From Atlanticothrix silvestris CENA357 (GTDB lineage Bacteria; Cyanobacteriota; Cyanobacteriia; Cyanobacteriales; Nostocaceae): a stretch of DNA of 64,000 nucleotides. Positions within the stretch are counted from its first letter, which is position 1; the number at the start of each line of letters is the position of its first letter. The translations under genes were made by a program, and so were the position numbers. Location: contig NZ_JAECZB010000004.1 in NCBI RefSeq assembly GCF_016056295.1, forward strand, positions 1 to 64,000, read 5' to 3'. The notes beneath the pieces are model-generated. The model made no database searches, was not told where the DNA came from, and saw nothing but the letters and a program-made list of their open reading frames with translations. Shown in pieces: positions 42,622-52,715 of the stretch.

Positions 42622-44790
42622 CTACCATAATGTTACTTGCTGCTTAACTTCTAAGATATCTAAATAGTCTCTGGCAAAAGCTTTTCGTAAAAGTGGATAA
42701 GGAATGAATTCATCATACTTTTGAATTTCTGGTGCTTCTGAAGAACTCACCAAATCTTCAGGTGCAATTCTTTGTTCACATAATGAAACAATTTCTTGGT
42801 AAAGATACGGGAATTTATCTTTGCCTAATTTAATGATTAAATAATAAGGATTTACCCCACCAATGCTACTAATTTCCAAAGATTCCCGACAAAAAGAATT
42901 GAGCAATCTTTCTAATGTACGGTAAGCAACCGTACCCATCCAAGGAAAAATGCAGCATTTACCTTTTTCTAATTGCAATATATTTTGTTTATCTAATCCA
43001 GCAGATTGCGCTAATTTACGAACTGCTTGCAAACGTTGCTTCGCATTATTTTGCAAGTAGCTATACTCTACATTATCTAATAAAACTTGCCGCATTTTTT
43101 GCAAAATTTTTGTATGGATAGTACCACTACTGCCACGCCAATAAATAGTAGATTTACCTTCCACCTGTTTTACAGAAACTACTTTCTTTCTGAAATCAAC
43201 TTCTAAGACTTCCCAAGTTATTCCTGCTAAGGCAAACTGATTACCAACAGGAGGCGGCATGGCAATACTACCAATTGCTGTTGTTGCTTGCTTCACTACA
43301 TATTCTTGGCTATCTGGAAAAACAGCATAAAATTGAAATTTTCCTGCCACTTTTTCCCCAGCTAAACCAATGATTAATTTACCTTGTTCAGTTCGATGAA
43401 GATGGTCAATGTCAATTAGATAGCGTAATAATAGTTTAAAATCTTCTGGGGAAATAGCTGAAAATGGTGGTAAGTTTAAAACTTGTTTAGCTAGAGCCGC
43501 AGGTAAAAGTTCTCCTGTTGCTGCGATAATACTCATTGTCTGATGATATAGTAAACTTAAAGGGTATTTAATCGGGTTTATCGGTTCAATCCAACGTTCT
43601 TCTAAATAAAGTTGGATAATGGCGATACATTGCAAAAGTTGCCAGGGAATTTGTTCTGGAAAAGGTGCTTCGGCTAATGGTTGATTTTCAGCGCATATAA
43701 AGCGCATATCAGCAGATTCGCCTCTTCTGCCACTGCGGCCTAATCTTTGTAAAAAACTAGCTACAGACAGCGGAGATTCTAACTGAATGACTCGCTCTAA
43801 ATGACCAATATCTATGCCTAACTCTAAGGTTAAAGTAGCGGCAGTGACAGCTGGATTATTGGGTTCGCGCATAGCATTTTCAGCAGCTTGTCGTAGGCTA
43901 GCCGATATACTGCCATGATGGACGTGATATATATCTGGTAGTGCTTGTTCTGTAGCTATTTGTCGCAAAGATGCAATGATGGATTCGGTTTGGGTGCGGT
44001 TGTTAGCAAATATCAGGCATTTGCGATTTTTACTCAGGTTGAAAACATATTGTTCGTATGCTGTTGTCTCAGAATCATCGACTTCATCTTTAAGATAAAA
44101 GTGTTCTACAGCCAACTTAATTTGACGTTTGACTGCTGCAATTTTGGGAGTAATGACTGGGTTTTCAGTTCCAGAACGCAACCATGCTTCAGCCATTGCA
44201 TAGTCACCGAGAGTCGCTGACAAACCAACACGACGAGGTTGTGTAGATGTCAATTTTGCTAAACGCTGTAATTGACAGATAATTTGACAACCGCGTTCAG
44301 AACCCATAAACGCGTGAATTTCATCGATGATCACAAAGCGCAAATCACCAAATAAGCGTATTAATTCACTATGTTTGTTAATTAACAAGCTTTCTAATGA
44401 TTCTGGTGTGATTTGGAGAATACCTTGAGGATTTTTTAAAAGCTTGTTTTTGCGGCTTTGAGCAACATCACCATGCCAATGATAAACAGGAATATCTGCT
44501 GATTTTAGTAAGTCGTTGAGACGCTCAAATTGGTCGTTAATTAAAGCTTTAATGGGGCCAATATATAGTACACCTATAGTCTGGGCAGGTTTTTCATATA
44601 ATTGAGTTATGACTGGTAAAAAAGCTGCTTCTGTTTTCCCAGCAGCGGTAGCAGCAGCAATTAATAAATGAGCATTTGTATCAAATATAACTTGGCAAGC
44701 GGCAAGTTGAACTGGTCGCAATTCAGTCCAGTTATGATGATATATATATTCTTGAATGAAGGGTGCAAGTCTGCTAAAAGCATCTCTCAT
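42622..44790 (-). CDS. Lhr-like DEAD/H-box helicase
   Basis: 722 residues. Superfamily 2 motifs: Q-region ELRPVQLAACQ, Walker A ATAAGKTEAA (48 on), DEIHAFMG as motif II, SATLGD as motif III, IFANNRTQTE, LELGIDIGHLERVIQ, and motif VI QRLGRSGRRG. The C-terminal 250 residues are the extra Lhr-type winged-helix and beta-bundle region. Lhr-core proteins translocate on single-stranded DNA or RNA-DNA hybrids in repair. At 722 residues it is the short Lhr-core form. No nuclease or phosphoesterase partner is next to it; the following gene is a small P-loop kinase. Confidence 0.85.
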   Translation of the reverse strand: MRDAFSRLAPFIQEYIYHHNWTELRPVQLAACQVIFDTNAHLLIAAATAAGKTEAAFLPVITQLYEKPAQTIGVLYIGPIKALINDQFERLNDLLKSADIPVYHWHGDVAQSRKNKLLKNPQGILQITPESLESLLINKHSELIRLFGDLRFVIIDEIHAFMGSERGCQIICQLQRLAKLTSTQPRRVGLSATLGDYAMAEAWLRSGTENPVITPKIAAVKRQIKLAVEHFYLKDEVDDSETTAYEQYVFNLSKNRKCLIFANNRTQTESIIASLRQIATEQALPDIYHVHHGSISASLRQAAENAMREPNNPAVTAATLTLELGIDIGHLERVIQLESPLSVASFLQRLGRSGRRGESADMRFICAENQPLAEAPFPEQIPWQLLQCIAIIQLYLEERWIEPINPIKYPLSLLYHQTMSIIAATGELLPAALAKQVLNLPPFSAISPEDFKLLLRYLIDIDHLHRTEQGKLIIGLAGEKVAGKFQFYAVFPDSQEYVVKQATTAIGSIAMPPPVGNQFALAGITWEVLEVDFRKKVVSVKQVEGKSTIYWRGSSGTIHTKILQKMRQVLLDNVEYSYLQNNAKQRLQAVRKLAQSAGLDKQNILQLEKGKCCIFPWMGTVAYRTLERLLNSFCRESLEISSIGGVNPYYLIIKLGKDKFPYLYQEIVSLCEQRIAPEDLVSSSEAPEIQKYDEFIPYPLLRKAFARDYLDILEVKQQVTLW

Positions 44791-44824
44791 TTTTAATCAT
44801 CATATTTGATTTGAGATGACTGTG

Positions 44825-45298
44825 TTATACAACAATTTCATGCTTCTTACCAGTATATTGATTAAATATTAAGCGATGGGATGAATAACCGAATTCATCA
44901 TCGCGTTCTTCATATTGTTGAATCCACTTCTGTAGAAACTCGAATGTTTGCGCCTGTTCCTCAGCTGATTTAAATTTATGTGGCTCCCAAGGACGATTAC
45001 GGTTATTTTCAAGACACTTATTAATGCCGGGATTGAGAAAATAGATTTCGGTTGAGAATGCGATCGCAATTTCAATTAAAGTACTGTAACAGCCTTCAAT
45101 TATCCAATAAATATTATTTTCGATGAAGTTTTGTAGATCTTTTACTGCATCTGCGTGAGAACGTCTTATGGCAATTTGGTTGGGTTCCCAAACGATAGTA
45201 TCGAGATCAAGAATTGGAATCACCAAGTCTTTACCAAGTTTATTAGCAAGAGTGCTTTTTCCAGAACCGGAATTACCAAATATTAAAATTCGATACAT
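44825..45298 (-). CDS. Small P-loop nucleotide kinase-like protein
   Basis: 157 residues. Walker A GNSGSGKST starts at residue 8, followed by DLVIPILDLDTIVWEPNQ and YWIIEGCYSTL. These are marks of adenylate-kinase-like proteins once called topology modulation (FlaR-like). Substrate unknown. It lies after the helicase with a 35-base gap and divergent from the methyltransferase. Confidence 0.75.
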   Translation of the reverse strand: MYRILIFGNSGSGKSTLANKLGKDLVIPILDLDTIVWEPNQIAIRRSHADAVKDLQNFIENNIYWIIEGCYSTLIEIAIAFSTEIYFLNPGINKCLENNRNRPWEPHKFKSAEEQAQTFEFLQKWIQQYEERDDEFGYSSHRLIFNQYTGKKHEIVV

Positions 45299-45395
45299 TT
45301 TTGAAGTTTTCAGTTAAGAAATAAGCTTGTGTTATATTTGGGACATTTACCACACAACTTTTTATTAATTTTTTATCTACCTACAATCGAGCAAA

Positions 45396-46172
45396 ATGTC
45401 TATATATAATTCAATTGGTCAACAATATTCAAAAACTCGCATTCCCGATATTCGCATTGTTACTAAATTAATTAATTTACTCAATTTACCTACGGGTAGT
45501 ACCATCGCCGATATTGGGGCTGGTACTGGTGGTTACAGTTTTGCCTTAGCTAACCAAGGATTTATTGTTAATGCTGTTGAACCATCTGTAGTGATGCAAA
45601 AACAAGTAGTCAAACACCCACAAGTTAAGTGGTTTACTGGCTATGCAGAAAACTTACCTTTGGTAGATAAATCTGTTGATGGTGTTGTCAGTATTTTAGC
45701 AATACATCACTATTATAATCTCAAAAAAGCGTTTCAGGAGATGCAAAGAATTATTAGGAATGGGACAATAGTTTTGCTAACTTTTGATATTAGACTCGCT
45801 CAAAAAATATGGCTTTATGATTATTTTCCGTTTCTCTGGGAAGATGCTTTGCGATTTTTACCTCTTAATGAACAAATTAATTTGATTGAGATTAATACTA
45901 AAAGGCGGGTTGAAGCCATACCACTTTTACTACCCCATGATTTGTCTGATTTGTTTGCAGCAGCAGCTTGGAGGCGACCAGAATTATATCTTCAACCAGA
46001 AGTACGTGCAGGTATATCATCTTTTGCTTTAGCAAATCAAAATTTAATTGAACAAGGAATACAGTTACTCACAGCAGATTTAAGGAGTGGTGAATGGACA
46101 CAAAAATATGGTGATATTCAAAATTTGACAGAAATTGATATAGGTTATCGATTCATACGTATTGGAACGTGA
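45396..46172 (+). CDS. Class I SAM-dependent methyltransferase
   Basis: 258 residues. Motif I TIADIGAGTGGYSFALANQG, acidic loop VNAVEPSVVM, motif II GVVSILAIHHYYN and a post-motif GTIVLLTFDIR. The short N-terminus YNSIGQQYSKTRIPD is frequent in ubiE-like and small-molecule methyltransferases. Substrate cannot be told. A solo GTGAGTTCGA repeat end follows the stop. Confidence 0.82.
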   Translation: MSIYNSIGQQYSKTRIPDIRIVTKLINLLNLPTGSTIADIGAGTGGYSFALANQGFIVNAVEPSVVMQKQVVKHPQVKWFTGYAENLPLVDKSVDGVVSILAIHHYYNLKKAFQEMQRIIRNGTIVLLTFDIRLAQKIWLYDYFPFLWEDALRFLPLNEQINLIEINTKRRVEAIPLLLPHDLSDLFAAAAWRRPELYLQPEVRAGISSFALANQNLIEQGIQLLTADLRSGEWTQKYGDIQNLTEIDIGYRFIRIGT

Positions 46173-46276
46173 GTTCGACGAAACTAAAAAATAGCAGGAG
46201 GTAGTGTAGACAAATCTTTTGGGTAAATGTCTATCGAGGGACGTACAGATGTATGCCCCTACTGCTTGTGAATGAT

Positions 46277-47539
46277 TTAACTTGAAAACTCTGCAAAAAA
46301 GTCTAAGGTTTCCTTCAACGCCTTGATGAAAATATCAATTTCTTCACGGGTGTTATAAAAGGATAAACTTGCCCGTGCAGTTGCCGGCAGATCTAAATAA
46401 CGGTGTAATGGCTGAGTACAATGGTGTCCTGAACGAATGGCCACGCCTTCTTGATCTAATAATGTAGATAAGTCGTTAGCGTGAACTTCCCCAGCTGTAA
46501 ATGACGCTAGCGCGGCTCTTCCTTCTCCTTGAGCATTTGGTTTAGGCCCGTAAATCCGAATTTGAGGAATTTGCTTCAATTGTTGGAACAAGTAAGCTGT
46601 TAATTCGGCTTCGTAGGCGTGGATTCTATCCATACCAATACTGCTAAGATAATCTACTGCTGCACCAAGAGCGATCGCCTCGGCAATTGCAGGTGTACCG
46701 GCTTCAAATTTATGGGGCAATTCCGCATAAGTGGAATGGTCTAAATAAACTTCTGCAATCATTTCACCACCACCAAAAAAGGGTGGCATTGATTCCAAAA
46801 GTTCCAGCTTACCATACAAAAACCCAATGCCAGTTGGAGCGCACATTTTGTGACCGGATGCAACCAACCAATCACAATTTATCTGTTGCACATCGACAGG
46901 CATGTGTGGCACACTTTGACAAGCATCAACTAAGAATTTCGCATCGTATCTGTGAGCGATCACCGCAATTTCTGCTACTGGGTTAATACAACCCAAAGTA
47001 TTAGAAACATGGGATATTGCCACCAGTTTTGTCTTCTCAGAAATCAGTTGTTTAAACTGTTCCAAATCAAAAGTTTCTGCTGGCGTGAGTCCCACAAACT
47101 TTAAGACTGCACCCGTTTTTTGAGCTACAAATTGCCAGGGAACAATATTACTGTGGTGTTCCATAACCGACAGAATAATCTCATCTCCCGGCTGTAAATT
47201 ATTCATTCCCCAACTGTAAGCTACTAAATTAATAGCTTCACTAGCGTTGCGGGTATAGACAATTTCCTGACGTGATCCAGCATTGATAAATTTAGCAACT
47301 TTATCTCGCGCTGCTTCATAAGCATCAGTAGCTTTAGCACTCAGTGTATGGGCACCCCGATGCACATTGGCATTATATTGCTCGTAGTAATCGCGCAAAG
47401 CATTTAACACTAGCAAAGGTTTTTGCGAGGTAGCTGCATTATCCAGATAAACCAATGGTTTTTCGTTGACTTCCTGACGCAATATCGGGAAATCAGCGCG
47501 AACTTCATCGGCTAAGGTTTTGGTAGAGGTGAAGGTCAT
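46277..47539 (-). CDS. sufS: Cysteine desulfurase SufS
   Basis: 420 residues. Group II desulfurase: PLP-binding Lys231 in [17 protein letters not shown], catalytic Cys374 in [14 protein letters not shown], and HHSNIVPW for cofactor stacking. It removes sulfur from Cys and hands it on for Fe-S cluster building. Last gene of the sufBCDS operon; the gap to sufD holds an STRR array. SufE is not in the window. Confidence 0.95.
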   Translation of the reverse strand: MTFTSTKTLADEVRADFPILRQEVNEKPLVYLDNAATSQKPLLVLNALRDYYEQYNANVHRGAHTLSAKATDAYEAARDKVAKFINAGSRQEIVYTRNASEAINLVAYSWGMNNLQPGDEIILSVMEHHSNIVPWQFVAQKTGAVLKFVGLTPAETFDLEQFKQLISEKTKLVAISHVSNTLGCINPVAEIAVIAHRYDAKFLVDACQSVPHMPVDVQQINCDWLVASGHKMCAPTGIGFLYGKLELLESMPPFFGGGEMIAEVYLDHSTYAELPHKFEAGTPAIAEAIALGAAVDYLSSIGMDRIHAYEAELTAYLFQQLKQIPQIRIYGPKPNAQGEGRAALASFTAGEVHANDLSTLLDQEGVAIRSGHHCTQPLHRYLDLPATARASLSFYNTREEIDIFIKALKETLDFFAEFSS

Positions 47540-47548
47540 TTTTGGTTA

Positions 47549-47585
47549 GTCAGTTGTCAGTTGTCAGTGGTCAGTTGTCAGTTGT
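47549..47585. repeat. Heptamer STRR at sufD/sufS junction
   Basis: GTCAGTT/GTCAGTG units in tandem (about five). The array extends into the end of sufD, supplying its last codons and stop. Confidence 0.8.
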
Positions 47586-48953
47586 GAAAGACTTTAGATT
47601 AGTGACTGTATTTAATAGGATTTTTTGCAGGGAGGGAATAGGGATTTGGCTGAGAATTTCGGCAGCAAAGGCGTTAATTAACAAATTACGAGCATCGTTT
47701 TCATTAATGCCTCGGCTTTGTAGATAGAAGATTTCATCATCTTCCAATTGGCTAACTGTAGCACCATGAGCGCATTTCACGTTATCAGCAGTAATTTCCA
47801 ACTGGGGTTTGGTATCAACTCTGGCTTTAGGTGATAGCAGCAAATTTCGATTTAACTGGGCTGCATCTGTCAACTGTGCTGGTTTAGGCACAAAAACTTT
47901 GCCGTTGAATACCGCATGAGCGCGATCGCCTACAATACACTTATGCAATTGTCTACTTGTACTGTGAGGATAATTAAGCGCGATCGCACTGTGAGTATCC
48001 GCCAATTGATTCCCCGAAATCATCGTTAACCCATTGAGATTAGTTTGGGTTTGCTCACCAGTTTGCAAAATTTCTAAATTGTGCCGCGACAACTTTGCAC
48101 CCAAAGTTATGGCATGACAAGTATATCGACTATCACGAGATTGAGCGATCGCAGTTTTCCCAATATGAAAAGCCTCTCCACTTTCGCGCTCAACCCTAGT
48201 ATGATTCACCTCAGCATTATCAGCAATCCAAACTTCCATAACCGCATTGGTGAAATATAATCCCTCTTCCTCTGCGCACTCTGCGTCTCGGCGGTTCGTA
48301 TACTCCTCAATCAAACTCACCTGCGAACCACTTTCCGCCACCACCAAACAACGCGGCTGGAAAATCATCGCTGACTCACCCACCACCGAAACAAACAGCA
48401 AATGAATTGGTGTCTCCACCATTACATTCTTCGCCACCAACACCACAGCCACATCAGATATCCCAGCAGTATTAAGAGCAGTAAAAACTTCCTGCGTTCC
48501 CTCAGCTTGAGCTAAATACTGACTGACACGCTGCTGCTCAGATTCAGACAACCCAGCCCAATTACTTACTACCACCCCAGAAGGCAAATCAGCAACTGCC
48601 GATAACTCTGGCGCATAAACGCCATTTACAAATACCAAACGACTATTAGCCGCTTCTGGTAAAATCAGCGATGAAATATCAGCCGATTTAAGTTGCTTAT
48701 CTACCTGAAATTGCAGCTTTCGCAACTCTGACAAATCAGTAAATCGCCATTCTTCCTCGCGGGTAGTGGGGATAGTTGAATGACGTACCCAATTAGCAGC
48801 GTGTTGACGCAATTTTTGTAACCCATCTGCGGCTGGGGATAAAATTACCTGCTCTAACAATCGAGTTAAATAAGCATCTCTATCTAACAGAGTAGATGTC
48901 AAATTAACTGCATCCGAGTTAGGAATCGGACTGGGAGATACTTGAATTGTCAT
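47571..48953 (-). CDS. sufD: Fe-S assembly scaffold subunit SufD
   Basis: 460 residues. SufD motifs include LSRHNLEIL, LNGLTMISGNQLADTHSAI, and DNVKCAHGATVSQLEDDEIFYLQSRG near the C-terminus, shared with SufB. SufD acts with SufB and SufC in the SufBC2D complex. The odd part is residues 220-231, NRRDAECAEEEG, which replaces a short loop and is encoded by a common cyanobacterial intergenic repeat. The last residues (TTDN) and stop lie in STRR repeats. Stop of sufC and start of sufD overlap by one base. Despite these, the frame is intact. Confidence 0.95.
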   Translation of the reverse strand: MTIQVSPSPIPNSDAVNLTSTLLDRDAYLTRLLEQVILSPAADGLQKLRQHAANWVRHSTIPTTREEEWRFTDLSELRKLQFQVDKQLKSADISSLILPEAANSRLVFVNGVYAPELSAVADLPSGVVVSNWAGLSESEQQRVSQYLAQAEGTQEVFTALNTAGISDVAVVLVAKNVMVETPIHLLFVSVVGESAMIFQPRCLVVAESGSQVSLIEEYTNRRDAECAEEEGLYFTNAVMEVWIADNAEVNHTRVERESGEAFHIGKTAIAQSRDSRYTCHAITLGAKLSRHNLEILQTGEQTQTNLNGLTMISGNQLADTHSAIALNYPHSTSRQLHKCIVGDRAHAVFNGKVFVPKPAQLTDAAQLNRNLLLSPKARVDTKPQLEITADNVKCAHGATVSQLEDDEIFYLQSRGINENDARNLLINAFAAEILSQIPIPSLQKILLNTVTNLKSFTTDN

Positions 48954-49738
48954 TACACACCCACCTCAACCGCTTCTTCCAGTACCCAGTCATAACCACG
49001 AGATTCCAATTCTAGTGCCAATTCTTTACCGCCACTGGTGAGAATCTGCCCATTGGCCATTACATGCACGTAATCTGGCACGATGTAATTAAGTAACCGC
49101 TGGTAGTGGGTAATCATAATTGTGGCATTTTGGGGATTTGCCAGCTGATTTACCCCGTTCGCTACAATCTTCAACGCGTCGATATCTAAACCAGAATCAG
49201 TTTCATCTAAGATTGCCAATTTTGGTTCTAGCAGTGCCATTTGCAGAATTTCATTCCGCTTCTTCTCGCCCCCAGAAAACCCTTCATTCAAACTCCGACT
49301 GAGGAAAGCGGGATTCATCTTCACCACTTCTAACTTTTCCTCAATCAAATCGTCAAAATCAAAGGCATCCACTTCTTCTAAACCCTGTGCCTTGCGACGA
49401 GAATTGTACGCTACCCGCAAGAAATCCAAATTACTCACACCCGGAATTTCTAGTGGATATTGAAACGCCAAAAATACGCCACTTCTTGCTCGTTCTTCGG
49501 GTTCCATTTCCAACAGATTTTGCCCTTGGAAAATCACTTCACCACCAGTTACTTCATAAGCTGGATGTCCCGCCAGCACCTTAGAAAAGGTACTTTTCCC
49601 AGAACCATTCGGCCCCATAATTGCATGGATTTCACCAGAGTGAACCTCTAGATTCAAACCTTTTAAGATTGGTGTGCCATCAACTGTAGCCGTCAAATTC
49701 TTAACTGACAGCACAACTTCACTATTTTCAATAATCAT
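48953..49738 (-). CDS. sufC: Fe-S assembly ATPase SufC
   Basis: 261 residues. ABC ATPase with Walker [10 protein letters not shown] (42-50), [20 protein letters not shown] signature and Walker [18 protein letters not shown]. SufC-specific features are [18 protein letters not shown] and the ESRGYDWV end. It powers the SufBC2D scaffold. Cytosolic. Ends at the sufD start. Confidence 0.96.
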   Translation of the reverse strand: MIIENSEVVLSVKNLTATVDGTPILKGLNLEVHSGEIHAIMGPNGSGKSTFSKVLAGHPAYEVTGGEVIFQGQNLLEMEPEERARSGVFLAFQYPLEIPGVSNLDFLRVAYNSRRKAQGLEEVDAFDFDDLIEEKLEVVKMNPAFLSRSLNEGFSGGEKKRNEILQMALLEPKLAILDETDSGLDIDALKIVANGVNQLANPQNATIMITHYQRLLNYIVPDYVHVMANGQILTSGGKELALELESRGYDWVLEEAVEVGV

Positions 49739-49812
49739 GTTCTCTCTCTTCTTTTTTGGTTCGTAGTAGGCGCTTTAGCGCCTTTATCGCAGTACTAAAG
49801 TACTTACTACCA

Positions 49813-51252
49813 TTACCCAACGCTGCCTTCTAACTTCAGGCTCAACAATTTATCAGCTTCTACAGCAAATTCCATCGGGAGTTGATTGAAAACATCTTTG
49901 CAGAAGCCGCTAATCATCATTGAAATGGCATCTTCTGCTGAAATGCCTCTTTGGGCAAAGTAAAATAGTTGATCTTCTCCAATCTTGGAGGTTGAAGCTT
50001 CATGCTCTACTTTGGCAGTATTATTCTGCACTTGGATATAAGGGAAAGTATTAGCATGGGCATTATCCCCAATTAGCATGGAGTCGCACTGAGAATAATT
50101 TCTTGCTCCTTTAGCTGTAGGATTAACTTTCACTAAACCCCGGTAGCTATTATTAGATTTACCTGCGGAGATTCCTTTAGAGATAATTGTGCTGCGGGTA
50201 TTCTTGCCAATATGAACCATTTTGCTGCCAGTATCGGCTTGCTGCATATTATTTGTAAGCGCTACCGAATAGAATTCGCCTACAGAATTATCACCCACCA
50301 AAACGCAGCTGGGATACTTCCAAGTGATTGCTGAACCAGTTTCTACTTGAGTCCAGGAAATTTTGGAATTGACACCTTTACACAAACCGCGTTTGGTAAC
50401 GAAGTTGTAAATACCGCCTTTACCATTTTCATCGCCGGCGTACCAGTTTTGGACGGTGGAGTATTTAATCTCGGCATTATCTAGGGCGACGAGTTCTACA
50501 ACCGCAGCGTGGAGTTGGTTGGTGTCGTACATCGGCGCGGTACAACCTTCTAGATAGGAAACATAGCTACCTTCTTCGGCGACAATTAAAGTCCGCTCGA
50601 ATTGTCCTGTATCACCAGAGTTGATGCGGAAGTAGGTAGATAGTTCCATTGGGCATTTAACGCCTTTAGGAATGTAGACGAAGGAACCATCGCTAAATAC
50701 AGCAGCGTTCAAGGCTGCAAAGTAGTTGTCTGCTACAGGGACGACGCTACCCAAATATTTTTTGATTAGTTCTGGGTGTTCTTGCAATGCTTCCGAAATC
50801 GAGCAGAAAATTACGCCGTCTTCGGCTAGCTTTTCCTTAAATGTAGTGGCGACGGAAACGCTATCGAAAATTGCATCAACGGCAACGTTGGCTAGGCGCT
50901 TTTGTTCAGATAGAGAAATGCCTAGCTTCTCAAAGGTTTCTAAGAGGGTAGGATCAACTTCATCTAGACTGTTCAGCTTTTGTGGCTTTTTTTTCGGAGC
51001 TGAATAGTAGATGATATCCTGATAATTTATAGGCGGATACTTGACGTTAGGCCAAGTTGGTTCCGTCATTTTTTGCCACTGACGATAAGCTTTAAGGCGA
51101 AAGTCCAGCATAAACTGCGGCTCGTTCTTCTTGGCAGAAATCAAGCGGACAACGTCCTCGTTTAGTCCACGCGGGATAGTGTCGGCTTCAATGTCAGTGA
51201 TAAAGCCGTACTTGTAGGGTTGGTTGACTAAGGTTTTGACAGTGGCACTCAT
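49813..51252 (-). CDS. sufB: Fe-S assembly scaffold subunit SufB
   Basis: 479 residues, the standard length. Motifs: [79 protein letters not shown] and [18 protein letters not shown]. First gene of the sufBCDS operon, divergent from sufR across 275 bases that hold two SufR-type operators. Confidence 0.96.
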   Translation of the reverse strand: MSATVKTLVNQPYKYGFITDIEADTIPRGLNEDVVRLISAKKNEPQFMLDFRLKAYRQWQKMTEPTWPNVKYPPINYQDIIYYSAPKKKPQKLNSLDEVDPTLLETFEKLGISLSEQKRLANVAVDAIFDSVSVATTFKEKLAEDGVIFCSISEALQEHPELIKKYLGSVVPVADNYFAALNAAVFSDGSFVYIPKGVKCPMELSTYFRINSGDTGQFERTLIVAEEGSYVSYLEGCTAPMYDTNQLHAAVVELVALDNAEIKYSTVQNWYAGDENGKGGIYNFVTKRGLCKGVNSKISWTQVETGSAITWKYPSCVLVGDNSVGEFYSVALTNNMQQADTGSKMVHIGKNTRSTIISKGISAGKSNNSYRGLVKVNPTAKGARNYSQCDSMLIGDNAHANTFPYIQVQNNTAKVEHEASTSKIGEDQLFYFAQRGISAEDAISMMISGFCKDVFNQLPMEFAVEADKLLSLKLEGSVG

Positions 51253-51407
51253 CAGTAATAATCTCTCGTGTTCGGTTGAATCTCTACGGCAGTCACTATA
51301 AGGGGAAAAATCTGCCTCTTAAGGATGGAAGACGGGCTTATATTTAGCCGATTCCCAATTCAGATGACCGAGTGGTAACACGGCTGTTAGAATAAGGATG
51401 AAGACTA

Positions 51408-51427
51408 AAACAACAACTATGTTGTTT
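51408..51427. promoter_or_regulatory. SufR operator 1 (CAAC-N6-GTTG)
   Basis: AAACAAC-AACTAT-GTTGTTT, a perfect 7-bp dyad with six-base spacer. This is the CAAC-N6-GTTG form known for SufR from Synechocystis, in the divergent sufB/sufR region, 155 bases before sufB. Confidence 0.8.
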
Positions 51428-51451
51428 AATGTATCTTCATTTTACGCTAAA

Positions 51452-51473
51452 TTAACAACAACAATGTTGTTAA
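51452..51473. promoter_or_regulatory. SufR operator 2 (CAAC-N6-GTTG)
   Basis: TTAACAAC-AACAAT-GTTGTTAA, a perfect 8-bp dyad. It lies 45 bases from site 1 centre to centre and 55 bases before sufR, suited to autoregulation. Confidence 0.8.
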
Positions 51474-51495
51474 AGTCAATTTTTCTAAAAAATTT

Positions 51496-51531
51496 TTGGG
51501 GCGTTCGCGAAACGTCTCGTAGAGAAGATGG
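51496..51531. repeat. Interspersed repeat at the sufR start
   Basis: GGGGCGTTCGCGAAACGTCTCGTAGAGAAG is written here as GGGGCGTTCGCGAAACGTC plus TCGTAGAGAAG; it is a piece of the common cyanobacterial repeat. Its GAGAAG directly precedes the sufR ATG and would serve as the ribosome-binding site. Confidence 0.55.
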
Positions 51532-52247
51532 CGACTACCCACCAGTCCTCAACCAAGCAAGATATCCTAGAATACCTTCTGAAACACTCGCAAGCAACGG
51601 CTTTTGAGCTAGCTGAAGTTTTAGATGTTAGTCCCCAAGCGATTCGTCGTCATCTCAAAGATTTGGAGGCACAGAAATTAGTCTTGTATTCGTCAACGCT
51701 ACAGCCGCAGAGTACTCAGATTGCTGACTCCGTACAAGGTGAAATTCGCGGCATGGGACGGCCGCAGCATGTTTATCAATTAAGTCGTCAAGGACGCGAT
51801 CGCCTGCACCGGACGAATGACTTTCAAAGCGATCGCTATGGTGATTTTGCTGTTTCTTTGCTGGATACCCTAGCCGAAACAGTTGGATATGACCAAGTGA
51901 GTTCAATTCTACAAAAACAGTGGGAGCGTAAAGCCCAAGAATACCGCGAACATTTAGGCACTGGTTCTCTGCAAGAACGTGTAGCCAAGTTAGTGGAGCT
52001 GAGAAAGACTGAAGGCTTTATGGCAGAGTACCACCCTGTAGACTCAAATGGCTCATTACTAGGAAATAAATTTATCTTTATGGAACATAACTGCGCGATT
52101 TCTAATGTTGCCGAGTCTTTCCCCAGCATCTGCGGTCACGAATTAGAAATGTTTGCTGCTGTTTTACCAGATTGTACAGTTGAGCGTACTCACTGGCTGA
52201 TCAACGGTGAACATCGTTGTGGCTATTTAGTAGAAGCTCGAAAATAA
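51528..52247 (+). CDS. sufR: Fe-S sensing repressor SufR
   Basis: 239 residues. DeoR-like winged helix at 8-60 (ILEYLLKHSQATAFELAEVL, VSPQAIRRHLKDLE). C-terminal cluster site Cys189, Cys202, Cys216, Cys231 in HNCAISNVAESFPSICGHE, LPDCTVE and HRCGYLVE; the first three plus one more bind a 4Fe-4S cluster in Synechocystis SufR. It represses sufBCDS and itself when clusters are plentiful. Upstream operators fit this. Confidence 0.95.
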   Translation: MATTHQSSTKQDILEYLLKHSQATAFELAEVLDVSPQAIRRHLKDLEAQKLVLYSSTLQPQSTQIADSVQGEIRGMGRPQHVYQLSRQGRDRLHRTNDFQSDRYGDFAVSLLDTLAETVGYDQVSSILQKQWERKAQEYREHLGTGSLQERVAKLVELRKTEGFMAEYHPVDSNGSLLGNKFIFMEHNCAISNVAESFPSICGHELEMFAAVLPDCTVERTHWLINGEHRCGYLVEARK

Positions 52248-52379
52248 AAGTATCATGGATAAATTAATTTTCATATCTAGTTTAGGCCATGAATACTAAC
52301 TTAGTAGTAAAAAATTTTACAAATTAGTTATTATTTAATGTGCATCAGTAATTATTTAAATTAAGTTGAGTTCCAATTT

Positions 52380-52640
52380 ATGGATGTAGAACCACAGCAA
52401 TCTTCAACACAATTTTTAACCTTAGAAGAATCAGCAAAAGTAGATGCTGCCTTGTTATCTTCATCAGAAAAATTTTTAACAAGATTGACTATTTCATCAC
52501 TGAAACTTTTAAAGTATATTGCCCAAGAACACGATGTTGCTATTGAAGATTTAACAGCACAGCAGGTAATTGCTTGGTTTGAAAAAGATAGCAAGATTAG
52601 ACGAGAACAAGGAATTGAAGCTTCGTATTTGAAATGGTGA
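52380..52640 (+). CDS. Small hypothetical protein
   Basis: 86 residues. Helical and acidic, starting MDVEPQQSSTQFLTLEESAK, with LTRLTISSLKLLKYIAQEHD and QQVIAWFEKDSKIRREQG. No family recognised. It lies 130 bases after sufR on the same strand, in AT-rich DNA. Confidence 0.6.
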   Translation: MDVEPQQSSTQFLTLEESAKVDAALLSSSEKFLTRLTISSLKLLKYIAQEHDVAIEDLTAQQVIAWFEKDSKIRREQGIEASYLKW

Positions 52641-52715
52641 TTGTAGAATTAAAAGATTATTTTTAGTGTTATTACTATGAACTTGCTTCTCCATCAATCT
52701 AAACTTAACGTACTA

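Noticed and set aside
42622-46172. Helicase, P-loop kinase and methyltransferase as a defence system
   Set aside because: Orientation is not operonic throughout, the helicase is Lhr-type repair-like, and no nuclease or sensor is present.
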